NCBI RefSeq assembly: GCF_000009765.2
Contig: NC_003155.5
Coordinates: 3,348,001 to 3,412,000 of the forward strand
DNA from: Streptomyces avermitilis MA-4680 = NBRC 14893
Lineage (GTDB): Bacteria > Actinomycetota > Actinomycetes > Streptomycetales > Streptomycetaceae
Length of the DNA: 64,000 bases
Direction of reading: 5' to 3'
The position numbers were made by a program, and so were the translations under genes. Positions within the stretch are counted from its first letter, which is position 1; each line of letters begins with the position of its first letter. Under the pieces are notes generated by a model, which had not been told where the DNA came from, did no database searches, and worked only from the letters and a program-made list of their open reading frames with translations. Positions 1-11,883 of the stretch are shown piece by piece.

Positions 1-1
1 C

Positions 2-2794
2 GACGTGGGTCTGCCCTACCTCCCGTTCACGGAAATCCTCGGCACCCTCGCCACCGACGACCGCCTCGCCCCCGCCCTGGCAGCCCACCCCGCCGTCGAC
101 CGCCTCCTCGGCGGCGGAGCCGACGGCAGCCGGCTCCAGCTCTTCGAGAGCGTCGCCGCCCTCCTCGCCGACCTCTCCGAACACGGCCCCCTCCTCCTCG
201 TCCTGGAGGACCTCCACTGGGCCGACCAGTCCTCCCGCGACCTCCTCCGTTTCCTGCTCAGCCGGGGCGTGCTCCAACTCCCCACGGCCGGCGCCCCCGC
301 CCACCGCCTCGCGGTCTTCGCCTCGTACCGGGCGGACGACCTCCACCGCCGCCACCCGCTGCGCCCCCTGCTCGCCGAGCTCGTACGGCTGCCCGCCGTC
401 GACCGCCTGGAGCTGCGCCCGATGGCCGACGCCGAGGTCACCCGCCTCGTCCGTGCCCTGCGCGCCGGCCCGCTCCCCGACACCACGGTCCGCCGGATCG
501 TCGAACGCGCCGAGGGCAACGCCTTCTACGCGGAGGAACTGCTGGCCGCCACCACCGACACGGCCACCGGGACGGGCGAGCCCCCGCACGAGTCCATGGA
601 CGGCCCCACCCCGGCGCTGCCCAGCGGCCTCGCCGACGTTCTCCTCATCCGGCTGGAACAACTGTCGGACACGGCCCAGCAGGTGCTGCGCACGGCCGCG
701 GTCGCCGGCCGCCGCGTCGAGCACGACCTGCTGCGCGAGGCCGTCCAACTCCCGGACGACGAACTGGAGTCGGCACTGCGCGAGGCGGTCGGCCGCCAAC
801 TCCTCGTCCCGGACGACCGCGACACCTACTCGTTCCGCCACGCCCTCACCCGCGAGGCGGTCTACGCGGACCTGCTGCCGGGCGAACGCGTGCGACTGCA
901 CCGCACGTTCGCGGGGCTCCTCACCGCCGCGGGCCGACACGACGGCCCACCCGGCTCTCACCCCGCCAAGACCGCCGCCGAACGCGCCCACCACTCCCGC
1001 GAGAGCCACAACCTCCCCGACGCGCTCAGCGCCTCCCTCGAAGCCGCCGACCACGCCCAGCGGCTCGGCGCGCCCGCCGAGGAGCTGAGCCACCTCGAGG
1101 CGGCGCTGGAGCTGTGGCCGGCCGTGGCCCCCGCGGACCGCCCCACCACGCCCGGCCTGGACACGGTGACGCTCACGCTGCGCGCGTCCGCGGCGGCCGC
1201 GCACGCCGGCGAGAGCCACCGCGCCGTCTCCCTGACCCGCGCCGCCCTCGCCCGCGCCGGCACGGACACGGACTCGGAACTCGCCGCCCGCGTCCGCTAC
1301 ACCCTCGCCGGCAACCTGATGCGCGTCGACAGCCTCAAGGCCGCGTTCACCTACAGCAGCGAGGCGCTCGCCATGATCCCCGCCGAGCCCCCGTCCCGTA
1401 CCTGGGTGTGGGCGGCGGCCACCCACGCCATGGCCGCGCGCTACGTGGGCGAGGACGAGGACGCCGGGCGGGTGGCCCGGCAGGCCCTGGCCGTCGCCGA
1501 GCGGCTCGAACTGGCCGACGCCCAGGCCGACTTGATCGTCTCCCTGGTCGGCCTGGACGGACACGACCGGCGTACCCCCGAGGGCCGGGACCGGCTGCGG
1601 CAGGCCCGCGAACTGGCCCGCCGCGCGGGCAACGTGTCGGTCGAGATGCGCGCCCTGTTCAACCTGGCCATCGGCGCCTACGAGACCGGCGCGCTGGACG
1701 ACTGCCTGACCTGGCTGTCCGACGGACTGGACCGGGCGAGCCGCACCGGGCTGCTGTCCTCGCCGTACGCCCTGGAGCTGCGCTACCTCCAGTCCCTGAT
1801 CCTCTACACCCTGGGCCGCTGGGACGAGTGCGCCCGGGCGGCCGCCGCCGACGCCGAACGGCTGCCCGCGGCAGCCGGATTCGCCATCGGCCCCGCGCTG
1901 TATGTGGCGCTGGCCCGCGGCGAGCGGTCCGCCGCCGACCGCGCCCAGGCGCTCCTCGACGGGCCGTCCGAGTGGATGGCCACGCTCGTGGCCGGCATCG
2001 TGCTGACCGACGCCGCGGCCCTGCGGGGCGATCCGGAGGCGGCCGTCGAGCGCGTCCACGGCACGCTGGCCGCGCTGGCCGACGGCGCGGTCAACGAGCG
2101 CCCGGACGTCGGCGTACGGCTTGCCGCGCTCGCCCTGGCCGCGGTCGCCGACGCGGCCGAGGAGGCGCGCCTGACCGGCGACGCGGCGACCGTCCGCCGC
2201 TGGACGGACACCGCGGCCGAGCTGCTGGAGCTGGCCCGCACCACGGCCGACCGGGGCGAGGACGGAACCGAGCAGGGCCCCGAGGGCGTGGCCTGGCTGG
2301 CCCGCGCCGAGGCGGAGTGGACGCGCACGGTGTCCGGTCCGGACGTGGTGGTGTGGGAGAAGGCGGTGACCGCGTTCGCGTACGGCGATCCGTACGAGCG
2401 GGCGCGTTGCCGGCGCCGGCTGGCTCAGGCGCTGCTCGCGGCGGGCCGTCGCGAGGAGGCCGCCGAGCAGGCCCGGGCGGTCCGCGAGACCGCCACCCTC
2501 CTCGGCGCCGCGCCCCTGCTCGACGCCGTGGAGACGCTCGTCCGCCGCGGCCGCCTCGCCGAGACCTCACCCGCGGCGGACGGCACCGCGGTACTGACGG
2601 CCCGGGAGAACGACGTACTCCGACTGCTGGCCCGCGGCCGCACCAACCGGCAGATCGGTGAGGAGCTGTTCATCACGGGCAAGACGGCGAGCGTCCACGT
2701 CTCCAACATCCTGGCGAAGCTGAGCGCGGCGAGCCGCACGGAAGCCGTCGTGATCGCGTACCGGGAGGGGCTGCTCGAACCGGAGCCGACCTGA
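2..2794 (+). CDS. LuxR-family ATPase transcriptional regulator (5' partial)
   Basis: The reading frame is already open at the left edge, so the N-terminus and the Walker A P-loop lie outside the window. What remains is about 930 residues. It starts inside an AAA/ORC-like ATPase domain, with the Walker B-like stretch LLLVLEDLHWAD near residue 65 and the sensor-like segment YRADDLHRRHPLRPLLAEL. A long helical, TPR-like middle follows. The C-terminal LuxR helix-turn-helix occupies about the last 65 residues (LTARENDVLRLLARG, then KTASVHVSNILAKL). Large LuxR (LAL-type) regulators use ATP binding to control a DNA-binding C-terminus; many are pathway or nutrient regulators. It is a paralogue of the regulator at 15618-19091. 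It converges on serA, with a shared hairpin between them. The target is unknown. Confidence 0.9.
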   Translation, partial: DVGLPYLPFTEILGTLATDDRLAPALAAHPAVDRLLGGGADGSRLQLFESVAALLADLSEHGPLLLVLEDLHWADQSSRDLLRFLLSRGVLQLPTAGAPAHRLAVFASYRADDLHRRHPLRPLLAELVRLPAVDRLELRPMADAEVTRLVRALRAGPLPDTTVRRIVERAEGNAFYAEELLAATTDTATGTGEPPHESMDGPTPALPSGLADVLLIRLEQLSDTAQQVLRTAAVAGRRVEHDLLREAVQLPDDELESALREAVGRQLLVPDDRDTYSFRHALTREAVYADLLPGERVRLHRTFAGLLTAAGRHDGPPGSHPAKTAAERAHHSRESHNLPDALSASLEAADHAQRLGAPAEELSHLEAALELWPAVAPADRPTTPGLDTVTLTLRASAAAAHAGESHRAVSLTRAALARAGTDTDSELAARVRYTLAGNLMRVDSLKAAFTYSSEALAMIPAEPPSRTWVWAAATHAMAARYVGEDEDAGRVARQALAVAERLELADAQADLIVSLVGLDGHDRRTPEGRDRLRQARELARRAGNVSVEMRALFNLAIGAYETGALDDCLTWLSDGLDRASRTGLLSSPYALELRYLQSLILYTLGRWDECARAAAADAERLPAAAGFAIGPALYVALARGERSAADRAQALLDGPSEWMATLVAGIVLTDAAALRGDPEAAVERVHGTLAALADGAVNERPDVGVRLAALALAAVADAAEEARLTGDAATVRRWTDTAAELLELARTTADRGEDGTEQGPEGVAWLARAEAEWTRTVSGPDVVVWEKAVTAFAYGDPYERARCRRRLAQALLAAGRREEAAEQARAVRETATLLGAAPLLDAVETLVRRGRLAETSPAADGTAVLTARENDVLRLLARGRTNRQIGEELFITGKTASVHVSNILAKLSAASRTEAVVIAYREGLLEPEPT

Positions 2795-2829
2795 CGGCTC
2801 ACCCGAGCGCTCCACGGCCCGCGCAACAC

Positions 2830-2868
2830 AGTGGGGGCCCGGCCACCACAGGTGACCGGGCCCCCACT
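2830..2868. terminator. bidirectional hairpin terminator between LuxR gene and serA
   Basis: Perfect 13-bp inverted repeat: AGTGGGGGCCCGG at 2830-2842 pairs with CCGGGCCCCCACT at 2856-2868 across a 13-nt loop. It lies between two convergent genes, so it can end transcripts from both sides. There is no long U-tract, which is usual for Streptomyces. Confidence 0.8.
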
Positions 2869-2869
2869 T

Positions 2870-2911
2870 CCGTACGACGAACCGTCAGATCCCGTACGAC
2901 GAACCGTCAGA
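2870..2911. repeat. 20-bp direct repeat overlapping the serA stop codon
   Basis: The 20-mer CCGTACGACGAACCGTCAGA occurs at 2870-2889 and again at 2892-2911, with a 2-nt spacer (period 22). The second copy contains the serA stop codon (complement of 2907-2909). It looks like a local duplication of the end of the gene. Confidence 0.8.
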
Positions 2912-4496
2912 CGAGGTTGACCGACCGCGCCGAGGTCGCGCCGATCTCCTCCGCCAGCTCCGTCAGCACGTTCTGCGACACGGTGTCGTCGACCGTGAGC
3001 ACCGCGAGGGCCTCGCCGCCGGCGACCGCGCGGGACACCTGCATGCCCGCGATGTTGATGCCGGCCCCGCCGAGGATGCGGCCGAGCGTGCCGACCACAC
3101 CCGGGCGGTCCGTGTACTTGAGGACGACCATGTGGTCGGCGAGCGCCAGATCCACGTCGTACTCGCCGACGGCCACGATCTTCTGGTGGTGCTTCGGACC
3201 GGCCAGCGTGCCGGAGACCGACACCTCCTCGCCGTTGCCGAGCGTGCCGCGCACGGTGATGACGTTGCGGTGGTCCGAGGACTCCGAGCTGGTCGTCAGG
3301 CGGACCTCGACGCCGCGCTCCTGCGCGAACAGCGGGGCGTTGACGTACGACACGGTCTCGTCGACGACATCCTCGAACACGCCCTTGAGCGCGGAGAGTT
3401 CGAGCACCTTCACGTCGTGCTGGGTGATCTCGCCGTACACCTCGACGTCGAGGCGGACCGCGACCTCGCCCGAGAGGGCGGTGAAGATGCGGCCGAGCTT
3501 CTCGGCGAGCGGCAGGCCCGGCTTGACGTCCTCGGCGATGACGCCGCCCTGGACGTTCACCGCGTCCGGGACCAGCTCACCGGCGAGGGCGAGACGGACG
3601 GACCGGGCGACGGAGATACCGGCCTTCTCCTGCGCCTCGTCCGTGGAAGCACCGAGGTGCGGGGTGCAGACGACCTCGTCGAGCTCGAAGAGCGGGGAGT
3701 CCGTGCAGGGCTCCTTCGCGTACACGTCGAGGCCGGCACCGGCGACGCGGCCCTCCTTGAGCGCCGAGAACAGCGCCTCCTCGTCGACGATCCCGCCGCG
3801 CGCGGCGTTGACGACGCGCACCGTCGGCTTGACCTTGCGCAGCGCCTCGTCGCCGATGAGACCGAGGGTCTCGGGGGTCTTCGGCAGGTGCACGGTGATG
3901 AAGTCGGAGACCTCGAGCAGCTCGTCGAGGGAGAGGACCTTCACGCCCATCTGCGCGGCCCGGGCAGGCTGCACGTAGGGGTCGTAGGCGACGACCTTCA
4001 TGCCGAAGGCCGACATGCGCTGGGCGACGAGCGCGCCGATGCGGCCGAGGCCGACCACGCCGAGGGTCTTCTCGGCCAGCTCGACGCCCGTGTACTTGGA
4101 GCGCTTCCACTCGCCGTTCTTCAGCGCGGAGTTGGCCTGCGGAATGTTGCGCGCGGTGGCCAGGAGCAGACCGCAGGCCAGCTCGGCGGCGGTCACGATG
4201 TTCGAGGTGGGGGCGTTGACGACCATCACGCCGGCCTTGGTGGCGGCGGAGACGTCCACGTTGTCCAGGCCGACGCCGGCTCGTGCGACGACCTTCAGCT
4301 TCTTGGCGGCGGCGACCGCCTCGGCGTCGACCTTGGTGGCCGAGCGGATCAGGATGGCGTCCACGTCGGCGATCGCCGGCAGCAGCTCGGCGCGGTCCGC
4401 GCCGTTGCAGTGCCGGATCTCGAAGTCCGGGCCAAGGGCGTCGACGGTCGCGGGCGACAGCTCTTCAGCGATGAGTACGACAGGTTTCGAGCTCAC
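2907..4496 (-). CDS. serA: D-3-phosphoglycerate dehydrogenase
   Basis: This 529-residue enzyme oxidises 3-phosphoglycerate to 3-phosphohydroxypyruvate, the first committed step of serine synthesis in the cytoplasm. The start is the GTG at 4496 (VSSKPVVLIAEE), with GAGGA about 8 nt upstream; the open frame runs further upstream but that part looks non-coding. In order it has the substrate-binding lobe, the NAD-binding Rossmann motif GLGRIG near residue 150, the active-site region NAARGGIVDEEAL, the HLGAST motif, an intervening (ASB) domain, and a C-terminal ACT domain (TDRPGVVGTLGRILGGAGIN) expected to sense serine. This is the long actinobacterial type. It lies just downstream of ilvC, but a strong hairpin separates them, so it probably has its own promoter in 4497-4720. 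Confidence 0.96.
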   Translation of the reverse strand: MSSKPVVLIAEELSPATVDALGPDFEIRHCNGADRAELLPAIADVDAILIRSATKVDAEAVAAAKKLKVVARAGVGLDNVDVSAATKAGVMVVNAPTSNIVTAAELACGLLLATARNIPQANSALKNGEWKRSKYTGVELAEKTLGVVGLGRIGALVAQRMSAFGMKVVAYDPYVQPARAAQMGVKVLSLDELLEVSDFITVHLPKTPETLGLIGDEALRKVKPTVRVVNAARGGIVDEEALFSALKEGRVAGAGLDVYAKEPCTDSPLFELDEVVCTPHLGASTDEAQEKAGISVARSVRLALAGELVPDAVNVQGGVIAEDVKPGLPLAEKLGRIFTALSGEVAVRLDVEVYGEITQHDVKVLELSALKGVFEDVVDETVSYVNAPLFAQERGVEVRLTTSSESSDHRNVITVRGTLGNGEEVSVSGTLAGPKHHQKIVAVGEYDVDLALADHMVVLKYTDRPGVVGTLGRILGGAGINIAGMQVSRAVAGGEALAVLTVDDTVSQNVLTELAEEIGATSARSVNLV

Positions 4497-4723
4497 GTGA
4501 GTCCTCACAAGTCCAATGCGGACGGCCGTCCCGACGGCCGCAGGCGGTGGAGGGGTGCTTGCCGCGTGGAAGACGCACGACGTTGTGGGCCTGAACGCGT
4601 ATGTAGTGCAGCAGTCTAGTGGCGTCGCGGACGTCGCCTTACGCCGCTGCGGAAGGATCACCCGTCCGTGGCTGGACGGGGTGGACAACGGCCTGTTCCC
4701 AGGCGTTACCCGGGGTTCGACGA

Positions 4724-4752
4724 AGGGGCCGGAGCGTCACGCTCCGGCCCCT
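4724..4752 (-). terminator. ilvC terminator hairpin
   Basis: A perfect 13-bp stem (AGGGGCCGGAGCG at 4724-4736, CGCTCCGGCCCCT at 4740-4752) with a 3-nt loop begins about 11 nt past the ilvC stop. It should end the ilvBNC transcript before serA. Confidence 0.85.
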
Positions 4753-4763
4753 CGCCGTCGGGC

Positions 4764-8283
<3,520 letters not shown>

Positions 8284-8350
8284 CGGCATTCTCTTCTCGA
8301 TGCTGAGGGTTTTTGCGAGGTTTGTACGGTGTTGAACTGGTGCCTGTGCA

Positions 8351-8386
8351 ACAAAAAACCCCTCGTGCCGTGAGGCAAGCGAGGGG
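8351..8386 (-). terminator. ilvB attenuator terminator
   Basis: In transcript orientation the stem CCCCTCG...CGAGGGG (8380-8386 with 8359-8365), with an inner 4-bp TGCC/GGCA stem, is followed by a run of six U (complement of 8353-8358). This is a textbook intrinsic terminator between the leader peptide and ilvB. It is one of the few in this window with a proper U-tract, consistent with a role in attenuation. Confidence 0.85.
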
Positions 8387-8439
8387 AGCGCGCCGGGTGC
8401 GGTCGCTGGGTGTTCCGGGTCGTCCGGTACTTCACCAGC

Positions 8440-8481
8440 TCAGCCGACGCGCTTTCCAAGTACGAGAATTCGGGTGCGCAT
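8440..8481 (-). CDS. ilvB leader peptide (attenuator)
   Basis: A 13-codon ORF, ATG at 8481 to TGA at 8440-8442, encodes MRTRILVLGKRVG. Five of its thirteen residues are Ile, Leu or Val (I5, L6, V7, L8, V12), as in classical branched-chain amino acid attenuator leaders. It lies about 200 nt upstream of ilvB and about 55 nt before the U-tailed terminator hairpin. Ribosome stalling at the ILVL codons when charged tRNA is short would favour read-through into ilvBNC. There is no Shine-Dalgarno sequence, and promoter spacing suggests the transcript begins at or next to the ATG (leaderless). Related leaders are known in actinobacteria; the mechanism here is inferred. Confidence 0.85.
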   Translation of the reverse strand: MRTRILVLGKRVG

Positions 8482-8488
8482 GGCATTG

Positions 8489-8518
8489 ACCCTCCCCCCG
8501 GCACGCACCGACTGTCAA
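8489..8518 (-). promoter_or_regulatory. predicted ilvBNC promoter
   Basis: On the minus strand TTGACA (complement of 8513-8518) is followed after 18 nt by GAGGGT (complement of 8489-8494), five of six matches to the Streptomyces TAGRRT -10. The -10 ends 7 nt before the leader-peptide ATG at 8481. The TGA stop of the upstream GGDEF gene (8515-8517) is inside the -35 hexamer. Confidence 0.6.
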
Positions 8519-11500
8519 GTGGGTGGGACGGGAGTCTCATTATGTGAGCGGAGGGCCGTACCGCCACCGAACACGACCGGCACACCAGGCGTGTACACCC
8601 CGGCACCCCCGCCCGCGAAGGCGGGCTCGGCCGGTCCGTGGGGCACCGGGTACTGCCCGGTGGCCAGGGCCCGGCGCAGCCGGTACTCGTCGAGCGGGCC
8701 GGAGAAGGCCGTGCCCTGCCCGTGCGTGCAGCCCATCGCACGGAGAGCGAGCACCTGCTCGGGCAGGTCCACCCCGTCGGCCACGGACTGCAGCCCGAGG
8801 TCGCTGGCGATGCGCAGCAGCCCGCTGGTGATCTTGTGCAGCCGCGCGGACTCCACCACGCCCTCGACGAGGCCACGGTCCAGTTTCAGTACGTCCACGG
8901 GGAGCCTGCGCAGGGCCGTGATGGCCGCGTAGCCGCTGCCGAAGCCGTCCAGGGCGATCCGGACGCCGATCCGCCGCAGCGCGCTCAGCCTGCGCTCCAG
9001 CTCGTCCAGGGAGACCCGTGGGTCGGTGTCGGACAGCTCGATCACCAGGGCGCCCGAGGCGAGCCCGTGCCGGGTCAGCAGGGCCTCCACGGAGCCGAGG
9101 GGCAGGGAGCGGTCCAGCAGACGGCGGGCGCTCATCCGGACGCCGACGGGTACGGCGAGGCCGGTGGCGGTGCGCTCGGCGGCCTGCTCGACGGCCTCCT
9201 CGAGGATCCAGCGGCCCAGCTCGGCGGCCTTGTCGCTGTCCTCGGACACGCGCAGGAACTCGGCGGGCGTGAAGAGCACGCCCTGGGAGGAACGCCAGCG
9301 CGCCTGGGCGGTGACCGAGGTGATCCGGCCGTCCTCCAGCGACACCACGGGCTGGTGCAGCAGCGCGAACTCGCCGTCGTGCAGAGCGGCGCGCAGCCGG
9401 GTGGCCAGCTCCGCCTTCCGTACGACGTCCTGCTGCATCTGTGGCGCGTACAGCTCGACGCGGCCCTTGCCGGCGGCCTTGGCCCGGTACATGGCGAGGT
9501 CGGCGTTGCGCAGCAGGTCACCGGCGCCGAGGCCCGGCTCGGCGAAGGCCACGCCGATGGACGCGGCGACCCGGACATCGTTGCCGCCGATGGCGTACGG
9601 CTGCGAGAGGGTGACCCTCAGCCGGTCGGCGAGCTCCATGATGTGGCCTTCGCGGGCGGTGCGGTCGCGGGTGCCGTCGCCGACGATGAGGGCCGCGAAC
9701 TCGTCGCCGCCGAGCCGCGAGGCGGTGTCCCCGTACCGGACCGCGTCCTGGAGTCTGCGGGCGGCCTGGACGAGGAGCTCGTCGCCGGCCTGGTGCCCGA
9801 TCGTGTCGTTGACCGCCTTGAAGCCGTCGAGGTCGATGAAGAGGACGGCCGTGCCGCGGTCGGAGGTGCGGCGGCCGGAAAGCGCCTGCTGGACGCGCTT
9901 GGTGAACAGGGCGCGGTTGGGCAGGTCGGTGAGCGGGTCGTGCTCCGCGTTGTGCTGCAGCTGCGCTTGCAGGCGCACCCTTTCGGTCACGTCCCGGCTG
10001 TTGAAGATGAGACCGCCGTGGTGCCGGTTGACGGTCGACTCGACGTTCAGCCAGCCGCCGTAGCCGGACTTGAAGCGGCACTCGATGCGGGTGGTGGGTT
10101 CCTCGGTGTGGCTGGCGGCGAGGAAGCGGCGCACCTCGTGCACCACGCAGCGCAGGTCCTCCGGGTGGATGAGCGAGGCGAGCTCGGTCCCGACGAGGTC
10201 CTCGGCGGGCCGCCCGTACACGCCCGCGGCGGCCGGGGAGACGTACCGGAGGATGCCGTTGGGCGCGGCGATCATGATCACGTCGCTGGAGCCCTGCACC
10301 AGGGAGCGGAAGTGGTTCTCCTTCTGGGCCAGCTCCTGGGTGAGGGTGATGTTGTCGAGCAGCATGATGCCCTGGCGCACGACGAGGGCGAGCACGACGG
10401 CGCCCGCGGTGATGAGCACCACTCGGTCGACGTTGCGGCCGTTGAGCATGTTGTAGAGGATCCCGAGCGTGCAGACGGCGGCGGCGAGATACGGCGTGAG
10501 GGCGCCCAGCGATCCGGCGATCGGGCGGGTGGCCGGATACCGGCTGTGACCTCCGTCCTGGAGGGGTGCGCGCGGCCGGTCGCCCGGGTGGCCCGGTGGG
10601 CGAGGCCCCGCAGGCCGTGAGCCCGCCGGCCGTGGCCCCGGCACGTGCTCGTGCACCACGCGTGCGTGCCCGCTCTCCCGCTGCCCGAACCGGACGCCGA
10701 CCCAGGGGGCGTACGCGAGGAGCAGCGAGCCGGCGAACCAGCCGGCGTCGAGGAGCTGGCCCGAGCGGTAGTTGTCGTGCAGCAGGGGCGAGGTGAACAG
10801 GGCGTCGCACATCACGGTCAGGGCCAGCGCGCCGATCGCGGTGTTCACCGCGGAGCGGTTGACCGCCGAGCGCCTGAAGTGCAGGGCGAGAACCATGCTG
10901 ACCAGGGCGATGTCGAGCAGTGGATACGCGAGCGAGAGCGCCGTGTGCGCGACGCTCGGCCCGTCGAACTTCGCCGCCTGGGCGAGTGCGAGGCTCCAGG
11001 AGAGCGTGAGCAGCGAGCCGCCGATCAGCCAGGCGTCCAGGACGAGACACACCCAACCTGCTTTGGTCACGGGCCGTTTGGCGAGCACCAGCAGCCCCAC
11101 GATGGCGGGCGGCGCGAAGCAGAGGAAGAACAGGTCGGCGTAGCTGGGGCTGGGCACGGGGTGGTGGAGAATCACCTCGTACCACCCCCAAACCCCGTTG
11201 CCCAGTGACGCCATGGCGGAGGAGAGCGCGAACAGCAGCCATGCGAGTCGGAAGCGGCTGCGACGCGTGCGCGCATAGAGGAGGCAGGAGACCGCCGCGG
11301 TACCCGCCGCGGCGCTCAGCCCGAAGTCGCCCATGACGAGTGCGACCCTCTGGGAGCCCCAGCCGAGCGCGGAACCGAGGGCGTATCCCGCGCACACCAG
11401 GGCCAGTACGAGTTGCGGGACCAGGCTCGTCCCGCCGCCGAGTGCCGGCTGGCGGACAAGCAGCGCCCCGGGGGAGCTCACCGGGCCCACCGGGCCCGGG

Positions 11501-11652
11501 CCGCTGCGGGGTCCCGCAGGTCCGGCGCCGGCTGTGCGTGCCGCTTGCGACCGCCGGGCCTGCGCTGGTGATGGCCACCGAGGCCGCGTCTGCGCGCCGC
11601 CGCACACCAGGGTCGCCGTCGGCCGCCCCGCCGCGTCGGATCGTTGGTCCAT
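8515..11652 (-). CDS. membrane PAS-GGDEF-EAL protein, probable diguanylate cyclase
   Basis: A 1045-residue membrane signalling protein. After a Pro/Gly-rich cytoplasmic start, about eight to ten hydrophobic segments span roughly residues 75-420. Next come a PAS domain (near residues 445-560, NHFRSLVQGSSDVIMIA), a GGDEF domain with intact RLGGDEF near residue 645, and an EAL domain near 745-1000. The EAL domain is degenerate: the signature reads TAQARW where EALLRW is expected, DGFGSGY replaces DDFGTGY, and ADGVD replaces AEGVE. I therefore infer c-di-GMP synthesis without hydrolysis. It resembles what I recall as the Streptomyces CdgC/SCO5511 group; I am not sure enough to assign the symbol. 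The ATG at 11652 has no Shine-Dalgarno, so the start is uncertain. It ends 33 nt before the ilv leader peptide. Confidence 0.9.
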   Translation of the reverse strand: MDQRSDAAGRPTATLVCGGAQTRPRWPSPAQARRSQAARTAGAGPAGPRSGPGPVGPVSSPGALLVRQPALGGGTSLVPQLVLALVCAGYALGSALGWGSQRVALVMGDFGLSAAAGTAAVSCLLYARTRRSRFRLAWLLFALSSAMASLGNGVWGWYEVILHHPVPSPSYADLFFLCFAPPAIVGLLVLAKRPVTKAGWVCLVLDAWLIGGSLLTLSWSLALAQAAKFDGPSVAHTALSLAYPLLDIALVSMVLALHFRRSAVNRSAVNTAIGALALTVMCDALFTSPLLHDNYRSGQLLDAGWFAGSLLLAYAPWVGVRFGQRESGHARVVHEHVPGPRPAGSRPAGPRPPGHPGDRPRAPLQDGGHSRYPATRPIAGSLGALTPYLAAAVCTLGILYNMLNGRNVDRVVLITAGAVVLALVVRQGIMLLDNITLTQELAQKENHFRSLVQGSSDVIMIAAPNGILRYVSPAAAGVYGRPAEDLVGTELASLIHPEDLRCVVHEVRRFLAASHTEEPTTRIECRFKSGYGGWLNVESTVNRHHGGLIFNSRDVTERVRLQAQLQHNAEHDPLTDLPNRALFTKRVQQALSGRRTSDRGTAVLFIDLDGFKAVNDTIGHQAGDELLVQAARRLQDAVRYGDTASRLGGDEFAALIVGDGTRDRTAREGHIMELADRLRVTLSQPYAIGGNDVRVAASIGVAFAEPGLGAGDLLRNADLAMYRAKAAGKGRVELYAPQMQQDVVRKAELATRLRAALHDGEFALLHQPVVSLEDGRITSVTAQARWRSSQGVLFTPAEFLRVSEDSDKAAELGRWILEEAVEQAAERTATGLAVPVGVRMSARRLLDRSLPLGSVEALLTRHGLASGALVIELSDTDPRVSLDELERRLSALRRIGVRIALDGFGSGYAAITALRRLPVDVLKLDRGLVEGVVESARLHKITSGLLRIASDLGLQSVADGVDLPEQVLALRAMGCTHGQGTAFSGPLDEYRLRRALATGQYPVPHGPAEPAFAGGGAGVYTPGVPVVFGGGTALRSHNETPVPPT

Positions 11653-11753
11653 GGACCGTGCATCATCCGTCGCCCCCCTCGCAGTCTGAAATGTCCATCC
11701 CCGGCGCCGAATGGTGCGCGGCGCAGCCCCTGTCGGGACGATACACCAGTCTC

Positions 11754-11768
11754 GTCACTCAGGGACAT
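11754..11768. promoter_or_regulatory. BldD-box-like site upstream of the GGDEF gene
   Basis: GTCACTCAGGGACAT matches the published BldD consensus nTnACnC(A/T)GnGTnAn at eight of nine fixed positions (one T to A change). It lies 102-116 bp upstream of the GGDEF/EAL start. BldD is the c-di-GMP-responsive developmental repressor, so a site here would be biologically sensible. This is a by-eye match only. The rest of the 11653-11883 gap shows no gene. Confidence 0.45.
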
Positions 11769-11883
11769 AGCTTCTCTACGCTCCGTGACGATCAACGGGG
11801 GAACGGAAACTGCCCGCATCCAGGGAACTGCGGAGGGTGCCCGAAGTGGACGGGAGGCCAACCGGACACCAACGGGAGGTGAC

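Noticed and set aside
3132..4619. 495-codon open frame opposite serA
   Set aside because: Shadow frame of a high-GC gene; Asp/Gly/Val/Leu-rich composition with no domain, and serA on the other strand is certain.
8638..10620. 660-codon open frame opposite the GGDEF/EAL gene
   Set aside because: Antisense shadow; the GGDEF and PAS motifs fix the real strand.
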